Source of the DNA: Paenibacillus sp. P25
GTDB taxonomy: Bacteria > Bacillota > Bacilli > Paenibacillales > NBRC-103111
Direction of reading: 5' to 3'
Assembly: GCA_024704175.1 (NCBI GenBank)
Contig: CP085629.1
Coordinates: forward strand, 7,367,501 to 7,431,500
Length of the DNA: 64,000 bases
Part shown: positions 51,392 to 61,136 of the stretch, piece after piece
Numbering within the stretch: position 1 is the first letter of the stretch
How the letters are laid out: each line of letters begins with the position of its first letter
Position numbers and translations under genes: made by a program
The notes under the pieces: generated by a model
What the model was told of the DNA's origin: nothing
Database searches by the model: none
What the model saw: the letters and a program-made list of their open reading frames with translations, nothing else

Positions 51392-52645
51392 ATGGTGGAA
51401 AGGGGCAGACCCGTGGAAAAGATAACGAGCGGCGACTTGACTTCGCCGGAAACGATGCGGGATTTCATTGCGTTCTACAAACGTCTTGCCGGTTACGGGG
51501 AGCCGCTCTGCCGTTTGGATGACTTTTTCGGTATGGGAGGCGCGTGGATCGCTTTTCATTACGACGATGTTGCGGCCATCCTGAAGGACCCTCGTTTTCT
51601 TAAGGATATGCGGGGGCTTGCTCCGCAGCAGGATCAGCAGGAAGCTCCCGGTGAAGATAACTCTGTAGGCAAACTCGTGGAATGGCTGAAGCAGATGCCG
51701 AATATGCTCACCGTCGATCCGCCCGATCATACCCGCTTGCGCAGGCTGGCTTCAAGCGCCTTCACGCCTCATATGATCGAGGGGCTTCGTCCCCGGATTC
51801 AGCAAATTGCGGATGAGCCGCTGGACGCCGTGGAGGAGCGGGGAGAGATGGATCTGGTTGCGGATTATGCCTACCCGTCGCCCATTATTGTCATCTCGGA
51901 GATGCTCGGGATTCCCGCGGCCGACCGGAACCGGTTTCGCGAATGGACGAAGAAGCTGGGGCAAGCGGCTCTGGAGCCCGGTCAGAGTGAGGCGGTTGAA
52001 GCGGCGATTGAGGAGTTCGTTACCTACATCAAGGCCTTGATTGCCGACAAACGCGAACATCCCGGCAACGATGTGACGAGCGGCCTGGTCCGCGCTCATG
52101 ATGAAGGGGACAAATTAAGCGACAACGAGCTGCTGTCGACCATCTGGTCGCTTATCACCGCCGGGCATGAAACGACGGTCAATCTGATTGGTAACGGTGT
52201 GCTCGCCCTGCTGCAGCGGCCCGAACAATTGCGTCTGCTTCAGGAGGATCCTGCTCTCATACCTGCCGCCGTCGAGGAGCTCCTGCGTTACGCGGCTCCG
52301 GTGATGATCATCGGCCGTTTTGCAGGTGAGGATATGACGATGCACGGCAAACTCATCCGCAAAGGCGAAATGGTGCTGCTCTCTCTGGCCGGCGCCAATT
52401 TGGACCCGCAATCGTTTGCCAATCCCGAACGGCTGGATATCACGCGCGAAGAGAATGAGCATCTGGCCTTCGGCCGGGGAATCCACCTCTGTCTGGGGGC
52501 GCCGCTGGCCCGGCTCGAGGGCCAGATCGCTTTCGGCACGCTGCTGCGGCGGTCGCCGAATTTGCGGCTGACCGTCCGCCCGGAGGAGCTGGTGTACAAC
52601 TACAGCACCTTGCGCTCCCTTGCAAGCCTGCCGGTGCGATTCTAA
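51392..52645 (+). CDS. cytochrome P450 (CYP107-like soluble class)
   Basis: 417 residues, intact, soluble bacterial P450. The I-helix motif is ITAGHETTVNLIGNGVLALL (oxygen-activating Thr pair), ExxR is in AAVEELLRYAAPV, and the heme-ligating Cys in HLAFGRGIHLCLGAPLARLE (about residue 364). VDPPDHTRLRRLASSAFTP is the usual C-helix region. The overall form recalls BioI/CYP107 enzymes acting on fatty acids, polyketides or terpenoids. Redox partners are not in the window. It is transcribed with the TetR gene, 13 nt apart. Confidence 0.94.
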   Translation: MVERGRPVEKITSGDLTSPETMRDFIAFYKRLAGYGEPLCRLDDFFGMGGAWIAFHYDDVAAILKDPRFLKDMRGLAPQQDQQEAPGEDNSVGKLVEWLKQMPNMLTVDPPDHTRLRRLASSAFTPHMIEGLRPRIQQIADEPLDAVEERGEMDLVADYAYPSPIIVISEMLGIPAADRNRFREWTKKLGQAALEPGQSEAVEAAIEEFVTYIKALIADKREHPGNDVTSGLVRAHDEGDKLSDNELLSTIWSLITAGHETTVNLIGNGVLALLQRPEQLRLLQEDPALIPAAVEELLRYAAPVMIIGRFAGEDMTMHGKLIRKGEMVLLSLAGANLDPQSFANPERLDITREENEHLAFGRGIHLCLGAPLARLEGQIAFGTLLRRSPNLRLTVRPEELVYNYSTLRSLASLPVRF

Positions 52646-52660
52646 CCGGCGAAGAAACAG

Positions 52661-52699
52661 AAACTCCCCAAGCTCGCCTTATGGGCAAGGGGAGTTTTT
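52661..52699 (+). terminator. terminator of the TetR-P450 operon
   Basis: Stem AAACTCCCC (52661-52669) / GGGGAGTTT (52689-52697) with an inner GCC/GGC pairing and a T5 tract. It directly follows the P450 stop. Confidence 0.85.
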
Positions 52700-52824
52700 C
52701 GTCTTTGACCCAGCGCCCGGCCCTTGAAAGTCAAGGACGGCGCAGCGTGTTATCCCGGACACGGACGGAGGGCATCCCGGTCAAGCGCAGGGAAGAGCGG
52801 GATGGCTTTGGCCCGAAGCTTTTC

Positions 52825-54136
52825 TTACTTGCCTGAGGAACCCTTAGCCTGCGGCTTGCTCTCCTGAAGGCTTCGGCCCTTCTCTTTCCAGAGTCCGATG
52901 TAAGGCTCGGCGGCGGCCCACTGCACCATCACCACGGATTCGTTCGGCAGCGGCCCGATGGACAGGAGCGGGCTCGGCAGGATTTGTCCCTGCAGCGGGT
53001 AGACGACGATGTCCCGTTCGCCGACGATGGCGACCAGCTCCTGGTTCGGCGAGGAATACGCGTCCTTTGCACCCGGCCGGACCCGCTGAATGTCGCTCCA
53101 AGCGGCGTCCAGCCGGTCGTAAGTGGCAACCGATTCCGGCGGCGTCATAGGAAGCTCCTGCAGACGGTAGCGATTCGCATCCTGGCCGGAGCCGTCGCCG
53201 TATAAAGCGACCTGGGGAACCCAGCGGCCCTCTTTGCGGACGACGGCCCAGCTTTCCCCGTTGTCGTCGGGCGCTTGTTTCGCGGGGATGGCCTGGGCCG
53301 GCATCGGCGGCGAAGACACGTGCAGGCCGCGGAGCGCCGGCTGGACGGACTTTCCGAAAACATCCCTCAGCGTTACATGCTTTCCACCGACGCCCGGAAG
53401 CGAGCTTTTCATCCCGTCCTCCATCAAATTCTGCAGCTCCTTGACCCACACGTACCGGTACTGCACCGTACCGCCTTGATTGCCGACCTCGGCGGTCTGC
53501 TCCACCGTGAGATAGCGGTTGCCGGCAAAAAGCAGCTTCTCCGAAAGCTTCAGCGGCTTATCGGGCTTGGCAATCTGCACGCTGTCTATGGGCTCCCGGC
53601 CTGCCGGATAAGTACCGAGCGTACGGGTTTCCTCCGTCTTGGTCGCGATCCGTCGCGGAGCGATTAGCCAGAAATCCATCTTAAACGGCATCAGGATATT
53701 GTCGACTTCGGCGATCTTGCGCAGCTCGCCCTGCTCCGGACCGAGAAGAACGGTTCGATAGGTGCTGTATTCCGGGCCGCCGGCCGCCGCCGGATGATCC
53801 TCGCGCAGGCCGATCAGCATGGCGGAGCGAACCTGGCTCGTCTCCGCGCCGGCCGCCGCTGTCTTAACCGGCTCGTAGGCCTCCGGCGCCGGTTCGGCGG
53901 CCTGTTCGGACGCATGCCGCCCGAACAGGCTGTTCCAGCCGCCGCCGGCCAGGATGACCGCCGCCAGGATGAAGGCGACGCTGATACCGCTGAACCAGGG
54001 CATCCATTTGTTCGGTGTCTTGCTCTGCTCGTCGATCCGTTCCTCTATGCGGCCGCCGCAAGCTGTCGGAGAACCCGTTCCGGGTAAGCGGTTCGCTGGC
54101 CAGGCCCTTTTTTAACTCCTTGTCAATCGGATCCAA
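52825..54136 (-). CDS. membrane anti-sigma factor-like protein, one frameshift
   Basis: Corrected length is 436 residues. The N-terminal cytoplasmic part (MDPIDKELKKGLASEPLTRN, GFSDSLRRRIEERIDEQSKT, about 50 residues) fits an anti-sigma domain without the HxxxCxxC zinc motif. One membrane helix follows (SGISVAFILAAVILAGGGW, residues about 54-72), then a 360-residue extracellular domain of unknown fold. The start (54136) overlaps the end of the ECF sigma gene by 14 nt, the standard arrangement for a sigma and its cognate anti-sigma. The break is at 54051-54052 (one extra C on the coding strand); without it the helix and the leader are in one frame. The large outer domain is likely the signal sensor. 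Confidence 0.75.
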
Positions 54137-54701
54137 GGCTACGACTCTCCTTCATCTTCGAAATTTTATTCCGGGCATGAAACAATCTGGATTTTACGGT
54201 TCCTTCGGTGACATTCAGGATTTGCGCCATCTCCTTCATCGAGAGCTGGTAATGCGCGTACAGGATCAGCACCTCGCGGTATTTCACAGGCGGCTTCAGC
54301 ACCATACGCCACATATCGTTGACAGCAAACTTATCGATCACCTCTTGCTCAGTAGACTTCTGCTCACCGGACGGCGCGATGAAATCCAGAAGGGTGACCT
54401 TGCGGTAAAAGGCGGCACGTTTAAAATCCAGCGTTGTATTGCGGGTGATGGCGAGCGACCACGTCTTCACAGAGGATTCGCTGCGAAACGTGTATAAATT
54501 GCGGTACACCTTAATGAACACTTCCTGCGTGATGTCATCCGCTTGATCCCATTTGCGGGTGATGCTGTAGGCATAATTCCATACGTCCTTGCCGTATGCC
54601 GTCATCAGCTCTTCCAAGATCGCCTTCTTGTCGGAGCTCTCGGACAAATATTTCAAGTATTCGAAATCTACCTTGGATTCCAACACGGCCACCTCAATCA
54701 T
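54123..54701 (-). CDS. ECF-family RNA polymerase sigma factor
   Basis: Up to 192 residues from the ATG at 54701. A TTG at 54683 with GAGGTGG upstream is a fair alternative start. Region 2 is AYGKDVWNYAYSITRKWDQA, DDITQEVFIKVYRNLYTF and SSVKTWSLAITRN. Region 4 is KYREVLILYAHYQLSMKEMA and LNVTEGTVKSRLFHARNKIS. No other sigma regions are present, as in the extracytoplasmic-function class. It is coupled to the downstream anti-sigma gene. An upstream target promoter could not be recognised, so autoregulation is only expected from family behaviour. Confidence 0.93.
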   Translation of the reverse strand: MIEVAVLESKVDFEYLKYLSESSDKKAILEELMTAYGKDVWNYAYSITRKWDQADDITQEVFIKVYRNLYTFRSESSVKTWSLAITRNTTLDFKRAAFYRKVTLLDFIAPSGEQKSTEQEVIDKFAVNDMWRMVLKPPVKYREVLILYAHYQLSMKEMAQILNVTEGTVKSRLFHARNKISKMKESRSLGSD

Positions 54702-54833
54702 TTGACGACCCGCAAGCCTTATCGGTTCAATGCGATGCCTGTCATTCATGCAAAAACCGGAATGCCCCTATGGCAGGGGTTCCGGCCCGCTGTTGTACGA
54801 TTCCTACGAGTTAAAAGTGATCATGAAGCCTGT

Positions 54834-55750
54834 CTATGCTCCGTGCTGCCCGGCTTGGAGCAGCTCCGTTACGGTAACGAGCTTATAGCCCTCTTCTTTC
54901 AGGTAAGCGATGATCTCCGGTAAAGCCTGGACGGTATTATCCAAGCGGCCGTGCCTGCCGCCGAAGCTGTGGAGGAGAATGATGCCTCCGGGCTTGATAT
55001 GCGACTTGATATTGCTTACGATGCTGCGGCTCGGGGATCCGGCCCAATCGCGCGGGTCGACCGTCCAGCCGACGAGCGGGCGTCCGGCCTGCTTCAGCTC
55101 ATCCTTCAGTGCCTCCGGTGCCGCTCCATACGGCGCGCGGACCAGGCTCGGGGCTTCGCCGACCGTACTGCGGATCAGCTCGTCCGTCTCCCGGATTTCC
55201 TTGTCGATCTGCTCGGCGGAAAGCTTGGTCAAATCCGCGTGATCCCAGGAATGGTTGCCGATGGCATGCCCTTCCTGATGTATACGCTGCAGGATCTCGG
55301 GATATTTTCCGGCTTGGGTTCCGACGACGAAGAAAGTGGCTTTGACCTCGTACTTCTTCAAAATATCCAGCACCTGGGGCGTATACTTGCCGTCCGGGCC
55401 GTCATCGAAGGTCAGTGCGGCCAGCTTCTCGTGAGGCGCAGGAGCCTGGGGAGCGGGAGCTTGCGACGGGACGGGCTCGGGCTTCGGCTCTGCAGCGGCG
55501 GAGCCTGTCTGCGGGACGGCGGGCAGAGCGGCATGCACCGTCCCTGGCCCTGCGTCCGGTTCGCGCTGTGCGGCGGCCTGAGGCCGGACGGGCACGGCTT
55601 CCTGCGCGTTCACCGCGGGTCGCCGGGCAGGCGCGGCGGGAGGAAGCTCCCTGTCATCAGAATGCTGGCGATGGCGAGACCCGCCATAACGCCCACGGAA
55701 ATACCGGCGACCCACCGCGGTTTGCCGCCTTTAAAATGCAATGCGCCCAT
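54834..55750 (-). CDS. polysaccharide deacetylase (NodB), one frameshift
   Basis: Corrected length is 305 residues. A membrane anchor near residues 14-35 (AGISVGVMAGLAIASILMTG) is followed by a long proline- and alanine-rich linker and the NodB domain from residue about 110: LTFDDGPDGKYTP (motif 1), GNHSWDHADL (motif 2), RAPYGA (motif 3), GWTVDPRDWAG (motif 4) and ILLHSFGG (motif 5). It is closer to the chitooligosaccharide/peptidoglycan deacetylases PdaA and YheN than to the first NodB protein at 6.5 kb. The break is at 55638-55640 (G3 in the plus strand should be G4). I prefer the ATG at 55750 with GGTTCGAAGG upstream; the ATG at 55792 is also possible. It lies just upstream of the ECF sigma gene on the same strand. 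Confidence 0.87.
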
Positions 55751-56057
55751 CCTTCGAACCTTCTTTCTTCCGTCGCCGGGAATCGTAATCATTTCTTCTA
55801 AATTTGACGAAAGAGGGCGAAGGAAAGTTGAAGGAGCGCGGCATATTTTCGACAAGATTAGAGGGGTTTGTCCTGCGGTTTCGACCGGGTTCTAAAAGCT
55901 TTCGCGAAGGCCTTGATTCCAGCCTTTCTTTCCATCATAACATATTTAGGCAACGGGGCGGGAGGGGTAGGCAGAGGACGGCAGGGTATGTTATGATCCT
56001 ACAAGCTGCGATTCGATGTTCATGTCACGCGCATACTGGTGTGGAGGGGGAACCCGC

Positions 56058-56882
56058 ATGCGGATCCGGGCGATCGCGCTCGACCTGGACGGTACGCTCC
56101 TGAACGCGCAAAAACAAGTCAGCCCGAGGAACCTGGTCGCTGTTCTGGCCTGCCACCGGATGGGGCTTCGAATCATTGTCGCTACGGCGAGGCCGCCCCG
56201 TTCCGTGAAGCAGCTTTTGCCGCCGCCGGAGCTTCTGGATGCGGCCTCCGCGATTTATTATAACGGCGCCTGGCTCCGTTATGAAGGGCTGAACCGTCAG
56301 CTTGGGCTGACGGAGGAGCTGGCCCGGCGGATCGCCGTCTATTTTCGGGAGAGATGCCCTGACGCGATGTTATGCTATGAATGGGAGGACCGTCTGCTGA
56401 GCGATCGTCTTCCGGATGCGGAGCATATCGAGCTGCTCGGTCTTCCCGAGGACGGCTCGGAACCGGAAGTGCTGCGGGTGGAAGGCGGGGGCGGGCGGCA
56501 TATTGCCAAACTGCTGCTGTCGAACCCGGATGAAATCTATGAGCGACTCGAGGCGTGTTTCGGCCAGGAAGCGCATGTTCTGCTGACGGATAACCGCCGG
56601 CTGATCCAAATCATGCATCCCGAAGCATCGAAGGAGCGTGCGCTTGCCCTGCTGCTGGAAGCGATGCATGTGTCTCCCGAAGAAGTGATGGCATTCGGAG
56701 ACGATATGAACGATCTCGGCATGTTCCGGTTGTGCGGATACCCCGTGGCGATGAGCAATGCGGTGGAACCGCTGAAGCGGCTGGCCGTCCGAATCACCGG
56801 GCACCATGACCGGGATGGGGTGGCGATTGTGCTCGAAGAGCTTGCGGCGGGACTGTCTGTGAATCGCTCCGATGCTGAATGA
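56058..56882 (+). CDS. HAD-superfamily Cof-type phosphatase
   Basis: 274 residues from the ATG at 56058, which has GGAGGGGG upstream. Cof/IIB subfamily: motif I IALDLDGTLLN (nucleophile Asp and acid Asp), motif II VATARPP, motif III Lys in HPEASKERALA, and motif IV MAFGDDMNDLGMF. A cap domain lies between motifs II and III. Members hydrolyse sugar phosphates, FMN or PLP; the physiological substrate is not predictable. It is a single gene without clear operon partners. Confidence 0.92.
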   Translation: MRIRAIALDLDGTLLNAQKQVSPRNLVAVLACHRMGLRIIVATARPPRSVKQLLPPPELLDAASAIYYNGAWLRYEGLNRQLGLTEELARRIAVYFRERCPDAMLCYEWEDRLLSDRLPDAEHIELLGLPEDGSEPEVLRVEGGGGRHIAKLLLSNPDEIYERLEACFGQEAHVLLTDNRRLIQIMHPEASKERALALLLEAMHVSPEEVMAFGDDMNDLGMFRLCGYPVAMSNAVEPLKRLAVRITGHHDRDGVAIVLEELAAGLSVNRSDAE

Positions 56883-57052
56883 TTTGTGTCGAAATTGTGA
56901 AAAAAATGATACCCGGCATGAAACCATCCCGGGGGTCGCCGTATTACACCAATAGCGGCACATTCTGCCGCTGATTCATCCGCCGCGGACGGGTGCTCGC
57001 TATTGGGTAGGAGGCTATTCTAACATAGTTGTCAAAATAAGGAGGAACCCAC

Positions 57053-57580
57053 ATGAAAAAAAACATCATTTTGATCGCTGTCGTCGCCCTGGCTGTCGTT
57101 GCATCCGGTTGTCAATCCGGCTCTTCCACGAATAAAACGGACACTTCCGCTGCAGGAACGCAGAACAGCACCGGAACGGCTTCATCCGGCGGACAAGCCA
57201 CCGCTCCCGGAACGTCTTCCTCGACGAACACTCAGACACCGACGGGCGCTTCGACGACTCCGGCTGCGAATCAGGGGAATACCGGCGGACAAGCGGCAAG
57301 CCCGGCGCCGTCGGCTTCTACGGGCCAGCAGAAGTCCCAGCGGCCCGCGCCTCCGCCGAAACCGGCGAATCCGGTGCAGACTCCGAAGCAGTTCGATGAC
57401 GTCAGCTACGGCATGAGCCTCGCCGAAGTGCAGAAGGTGGTCGGAAGTGACGGGAAACTGTCCAACGAGAATACGGGCGACGATTCGGTGAAAGTCTATG
57501 ATTTCAAATTGAAGGACGGCGCCACCATGAAGGTTACATTTAAGAACGACAAGGTTCTGAGCAAATCCACGTCCAACTAA
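57053..57580 (+). CDS. SmpA/BamE-like domain lipoprotein
   Basis: 175 residues. The lipoprotein signal has lipobox VASGC (Cys at residue 20). A Ser/Thr/Ala/Pro/Gln-rich disordered region runs to about residue 110. The small C-terminal domain (DDVSYGMSLAEVQKVVGSDG, then YDFKLKDGATMKVTFKNDK) has the YGMSxxEV motif of SmpA/OmlA-like (BamE fold) domains, common in lipoproteins of Firmicutes. AAGGAGG precedes the ATG. A related segment occurs in the stalk protein at 33.1 kb. The function is unknown. Confidence 0.82.
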   Translation: MKKNIILIAVVALAVVASGCQSGSSTNKTDTSAAGTQNSTGTASSGGQATAPGTSSSTNTQTPTGASTTPAANQGNTGGQAASPAPSASTGQQKSQRPAPPPKPANPVQTPKQFDDVSYGMSLAEVQKVVGSDGKLSNENTGDDSVKVYDFKLKDGATMKVTFKNDKVLSKSTSN

Positions 57581-57598
57581 CGGCGATCCGCCGGTTCG

Positions 57599-57620
57599 AA
57601 AGCCCCTCGGGGCTTTTTTT
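57599..57620 (+). terminator. terminator after the lipoprotein gene
   Basis: AAAGCCCC / GGGGCTTT with a 2-nt loop and seven T residues, 20 nt after the stop. Confidence 0.9.
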
Positions 57621-57670
57621 GTGGGCAAAAGCGCGCCGTCGATCTGCTGCGAAGAACCTAATTCCTTTGA

Positions 57671-58633
57671 TTAGTCGCTGTGGAATGTTGAGCTTTTCAA
57701 TTTTTTGCAAAAGGAATAGGTCACCGGATTGCCGGATTGCTGCGCCAGATAATCCCCGTACATCCCTACAATATTTTTTCTGTATGCTTGTGGCGAGGTC
57801 CCGAATTTATCTTTGAAGCACTTGCCAAAATAGGCGCCGCTGTTAAAGCCGACTTTCTGTCCGATCAAGGAAACGGGGAGATTTGTGGTCTTTAACAGCA
57901 GACATGCTTCCTGCAGCCTGCGGTTCATAACATAATGACTGATCGTGCATCCCATTTCTTCGCTAAACAAGTGGGATGCATAATAAGGCGATACATGCAG
58001 GCTTCCGGCCATACGATCCAACGAAAACTCGTCTTGGTAGTGCTGTTCAATCCATGCGGTGATCCGTTCGACAAGATGCTGCGACCTTTGATTGAACATG
58101 ATCGTTTCCGTTTTCTCCTCTTCTGCAAACAAACCGCGTATTCCACTAACCAGCGAGAACAGGAAAAGCACCAGCTGTTCCTCCGTCGGCAAAGATTGGC
58201 CATTTAGGTGAAAAGATTCAAACCGTTTCTCGAATTCTGCGAATCGTTCCGGGGCCAAATAAAAAACTTGCCTCTTGAGATTCCCTCTCCAAATCGTATT
58301 GAAAAAAGATTGAAATGCAGGTAATAGCGCGAGGTGCCGGTCAAAGAATTGCGCGTCGAATAGCAGGTACGATTCGATGTATTGCTGCCCGGCTTGCAGT
58401 TCCTTCCTTACTTTATGCAGCTGCAGCGGTTGAAAGAGGATGAGCATACCGGAACATACCGGATATTCTTTCTGATCAATGATTAGTTGTCCTGTTCCTT
58501 CATGCACCAGCATGATTTCCATGTTTAGATGCGAATGAATATGCTCGGTGCCGGTATCGGCCGCATCATTCCGAAATTTGAACATATAAGGTTGATTCGC
58601 TGTCCGTGTCCTTGCTGACGCTTGTTTGTTCAT
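57671..58633 (-). CDS. AraC-family transcriptional regulator
   Basis: 320 residues. The N-terminal cupin-like sensor (HIHSHLNMEIMLVHEGTGQL) is followed by the AraC double helix-turn-helix (FSLDRMAGSLHVSPYYASHL and VSLIGQKVGFNSGAYFGKCF, then KDKFGTSPQAYRK). It is divergent from the SMP-30 gene, with a 289-bp space between them that should hold both promoters. By position it probably controls the lactonase-esterase pair. Its signal is unknown but is likely a sugar or sugar acid. Confidence 0.9.
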   Translation of the reverse strand: MNKQASARTRTANQPYMFKFRNDAADTGTEHIHSHLNMEIMLVHEGTGQLIIDQKEYPVCSGMLILFQPLQLHKVRKELQAGQQYIESYLLFDAQFFDRHLALLPAFQSFFNTIWRGNLKRQVFYLAPERFAEFEKRFESFHLNGQSLPTEEQLVLFLFSLVSGIRGLFAEEEKTETIMFNQRSQHLVERITAWIEQHYQDEFSLDRMAGSLHVSPYYASHLFSEEMGCTISHYVMNRRLQEACLLLKTTNLPVSLIGQKVGFNSGAYFGKCFKDKFGTSPQAYRKNIVGMYGDYLAQQSGNPVTYSFCKKLKSSTFHSD

Positions 58634-58922
58634 TTTCGAGCATCACCTCTTTCTACAACTATATTTTTGAATTGTAAGGTTGTAAAGACGGCCTTAAATG
58701 GAACGCAATGCGGTTATATGTTAAAGCAAATCATTTATATTGAGCCCGTCGTATTGAACAGAACCCGGACAGGATGGGGATAACCGCCGACAGACCTCCG
58801 TTGATTCGGACTTCTCCCGTTATTAACGAGAGCAATAAATTGATAGTATTCCTAAGAACAATGACACTGTTTATTTATTGCTTTTGTTAATCTGAAGTTG
58901 TTTGAGAAAGGGAGGGACCATG

Positions 58923-59906
58923 ATGAGCAGGAGGATAAGAATGAATAAGGATCGTTTGGTATCCGGAGAAGAGGACATGAAGGTATCGGTTGCCGCAATA
59001 GCGACGTGGACGGAGGGACCAACAGCCGATCGTGAAGGCAATATTTATTTCACCGATGTGATAGGAAATCGAATTATGAAGCTCGGGGTCGACGGCAGGC
59101 TCTCTGCCTTTTGCAATTCGCTTTCGGCTAACCATCCGAATGGCATGGTGATCGATCCGGAAGGGCGTCTCCTTGTATGTGAGGAAGGCGATCCGCTGGC
59201 AGGATTGCCGCCGCGAATTACGCGAACGGATTTGAGAACGGGCTTCCAAGAAGTGCTTGCGGATCATTATGAAGGGAGGCGGTTCGGAGGACCGAATGAC
59301 ATTACCTTTGATTCGAGCGGACGCATCTATTTTACGGACGGTGACCGGCCTGTCTTCCTTCTTCCATATCCGGAAACCACAGGAATAGGAGTTCCGACGC
59401 AAGTCGTTGAGACGACCGGTGTGTACCGGATTGATCTTGACGGCGGCGTTACCAGAATATTGGCTCGACCCGATATTCAGCGGCCCAACGGTTTGATGAT
59501 CTCGCCGGATGACCGGACATTATATTTGATAGAAAACGACATAAAGAGAAACGGCTTGCGGCGCATTCTGGCTTATGACCTTATGACGGATGGCTCTGTC
59601 ACGAATGTGCGCCTGTTTTATGATTTTGGCACGGGTCGAAGCGGAGACGGAATGACCGTCGACAGCGAAGGCAATTTATACGTTTGCGCCGGATTGAATG
59701 CACCGCGCGGAACGGATGAAACTTTGGAGAACAAGGCAGGACTATATATTTTCAATCCGTCCGGCAAGAAGATCGGGTTTATACCGATACCCGAAGATTC
59801 CGTTACGAATGTTACGTTTGCCGGCCCGGATCTGACAAATCTTTATATCACGGCCGGTAAGACACTGTACATGGTCCGCGGCCATATGAAAGGTACGATA
59901 CGATAA
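58923..59906 (+). CDS. SMP-30/gluconolactonase family protein
   Basis: About 327 residues. A start at 58923 is preferred over 58920 or 58902 because AAAGGGAGGG is then about 7 nt upstream. It is a six-bladed beta propeller with EGPTADREGNIYFTDVIGNR at the N-terminus (catalytic Glu-containing blade), FGGPNDITFDSSGRIYFTDG, and DGMTVDSEGNLYVCA near the C-terminus, where Ca-binding Asn and Asp are conserved. Family members hydrolyse sugar lactones or act as esterases. It is divergent from the AraC gene. The esterase downstream and the galactonate dehydratase further on fit a sugar-acid theme. Confidence 0.87.
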   Translation: MSRRIRMNKDRLVSGEEDMKVSVAAIATWTEGPTADREGNIYFTDVIGNRIMKLGVDGRLSAFCNSLSANHPNGMVIDPEGRLLVCEEGDPLAGLPPRITRTDLRTGFQEVLADHYEGRRFGGPNDITFDSSGRIYFTDGDRPVFLLPYPETTGIGVPTQVVETTGVYRIDLDGGVTRILARPDIQRPNGLMISPDDRTLYLIENDIKRNGLRRILAYDLMTDGSVTNVRLFYDFGTGRSGDGMTVDSEGNLYVCAGLNAPRGTDETLENKAGLYIFNPSGKKIGFIPIPEDSVTNVTFAGPDLTNLYITAGKTLYMVRGHMKGTIR

Positions 59907-60051
59907 ACCGGCCATAATGGATTCCGCCGGTCGGCGCGCCGGATAGCGCAACGCAAAATAATGATAGTAATGCCAAATGAATTGAAACCAGGCCATCCAG
60001 GCATCTGTTATTCTGATTGAGGATAGAAAAAACAAGATGGAGGATGAAATC

Positions 60052-60761
60052 ATGAGTACTTTCGTTCTTGTTCACGGCGCTTGGCATGGATCATGGTGCT
60101 GGACAAAGGTTGTTCCGTCGCTGGAAGGTCAAGGTCATCGCGTGGAAGCCATCGACCTTCCGGGGCATGGGAGGAGCGATAGCATCCCTCCTTCGGAAAT
60201 AACCATGCAGACCTATGTCGATCATGTCATCCGCGTGATCGATCGGCAGACGGAGCCGGTTATCCTTGTAGGCCATAGCATGGGAGGCAGCGTCATATCA
60301 CAAACGGCTGAATATCGGCCGGACAAAATCAAGGTATTGGTCTATCTTACAGCCTTCTTGCTGCCCAGCGGGAAATCGATTTTCGATGCCGATCAAGGTG
60401 GTAATGTGCTCGAGCCCTACGTCGAGGTAAGCGAAGACGGGTACGGACTCACGTTGTCCGGCGAAGGCTTGAAGCCGATTTTTTATAACCAATGTGCCGA
60501 CGAGGACATTGAGTTCGCCAAGACGAGGATGGTCGTTCAATCGACGATTCCTCCCGGCACGCCCTTGGCAACTACCGAGCACAATTTCGGAAGAGTCCCG
60601 CGTATTTACATCGAATGCCTGAATGATCAGGCGATTACGCCGGCTTTTCAAAAAGCATGTACTCCGACATCCCCTGTGCCCAAGTGCTTAGTATCGAAGC
60701 GGATCATGCGGTCTTTTTCTCGGCGCCGAATAAGCTCGCCTCATTGTTAACCGTCTTGTAA
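60052..60761 (+). CDS. alpha/beta hydrolase (methyl-esterase-like), one frameshift
   Basis: Corrected length is 236 residues. It begins STFVLVHGAWHGSWCWTKVV with the oxyanion-hole His-Gly, nucleophile elbow GHSMGGSVIS (Ser), catalytic Asp in IECLNDQAITPAFQKA and His in IEADHAVFFSAPNKLA. The family includes plant-like methyl esterases and bacterial pyrethroid hydrolases. The break is near 60656 (one A missing in AAAGCATG), restoring QKAMYSDIPCAQVLSIEADH. The stop then is at 60759-60761. GGAGG precedes the ATG at 60052. It is 145 nt behind the SMP-30 gene. Confidence 0.85.
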
Positions 60762-60787
60762 AAATAAGGACTAAGGTGGTTTTCTGA

Positions 60788-60913
60788 GCCCTATACGAAT
60801 GTGTGTACGGAACGGCGATGCTGAAAGAGGAGCCGGATGAACATGAGGTACTGATTCGTACTAAGTATAGTTTAATCAGTCCGGATACCGAAGTGACGCT
60901 ATTAGTTGGGTAG
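60788..60913 (+). pseudogene. remnant of an MDR (zinc-type dehydrogenase) gene
   Basis: An in-frame stretch of about 41 codons reads YGTAMLKEEPDEHEVLIRT, then KYSLISPDTEVTLLVG, and stops at 60911. VLIRTKYSLISPxTE is the start of many medium-chain dehydrogenases. Nothing further of the gene follows, so it looks like a deletion remnant. The rest of 60762-61070 has a hairpin GGTAGGAG / CTCCTGCC near 60908 and no other gene I can support. Confidence 0.45.
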
Positions 60914-61070
60914 GAGAAATACTCCTGCCCTTCCCCATAAGTTTGTAACCCCGATGGATCGTACACCTCAACTCGATCCTTGTGATGCAGATTGCCCTCT
61001 CGATTTGGTTTCAACATCAGTTGGAACCTGCATACTTTTTATTCCCACTGCACCAAAATGGCTTCTCCTC

Positions 61071-61119
61071 TTGAACATCAGATGAATTTCGATTAATATA
61101 ATAAACATCAGATGAATTT
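61071..61119 (+). promoter_or_regulatory. promoter with duplicated GntR operator
   Basis: TATAAT at 61097-61102 with TTGAAC at 61071-61076 (spacing 20 bp, longer than ideal). The 16-bp sequence AACATCAGATGAATTT occurs twice, at 61074-61089 and 61104-61119, exactly 30 bp apart. Its core CATCAGATG is a palindrome. The copies overlap the -35 box and the start site, the expected layout for repression by the adjacent GntR protein. Confidence 0.7.
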
Positions 61120-61136
61120 ATGCGGAAGGAGCAGAC

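Noticed and set aside
60688..61017. 109-codon minus-strand frame
   Set aside because: No ribosome-binding site or family resemblance, and it overlaps the dehydrogenase remnant and the esterase 3' end.
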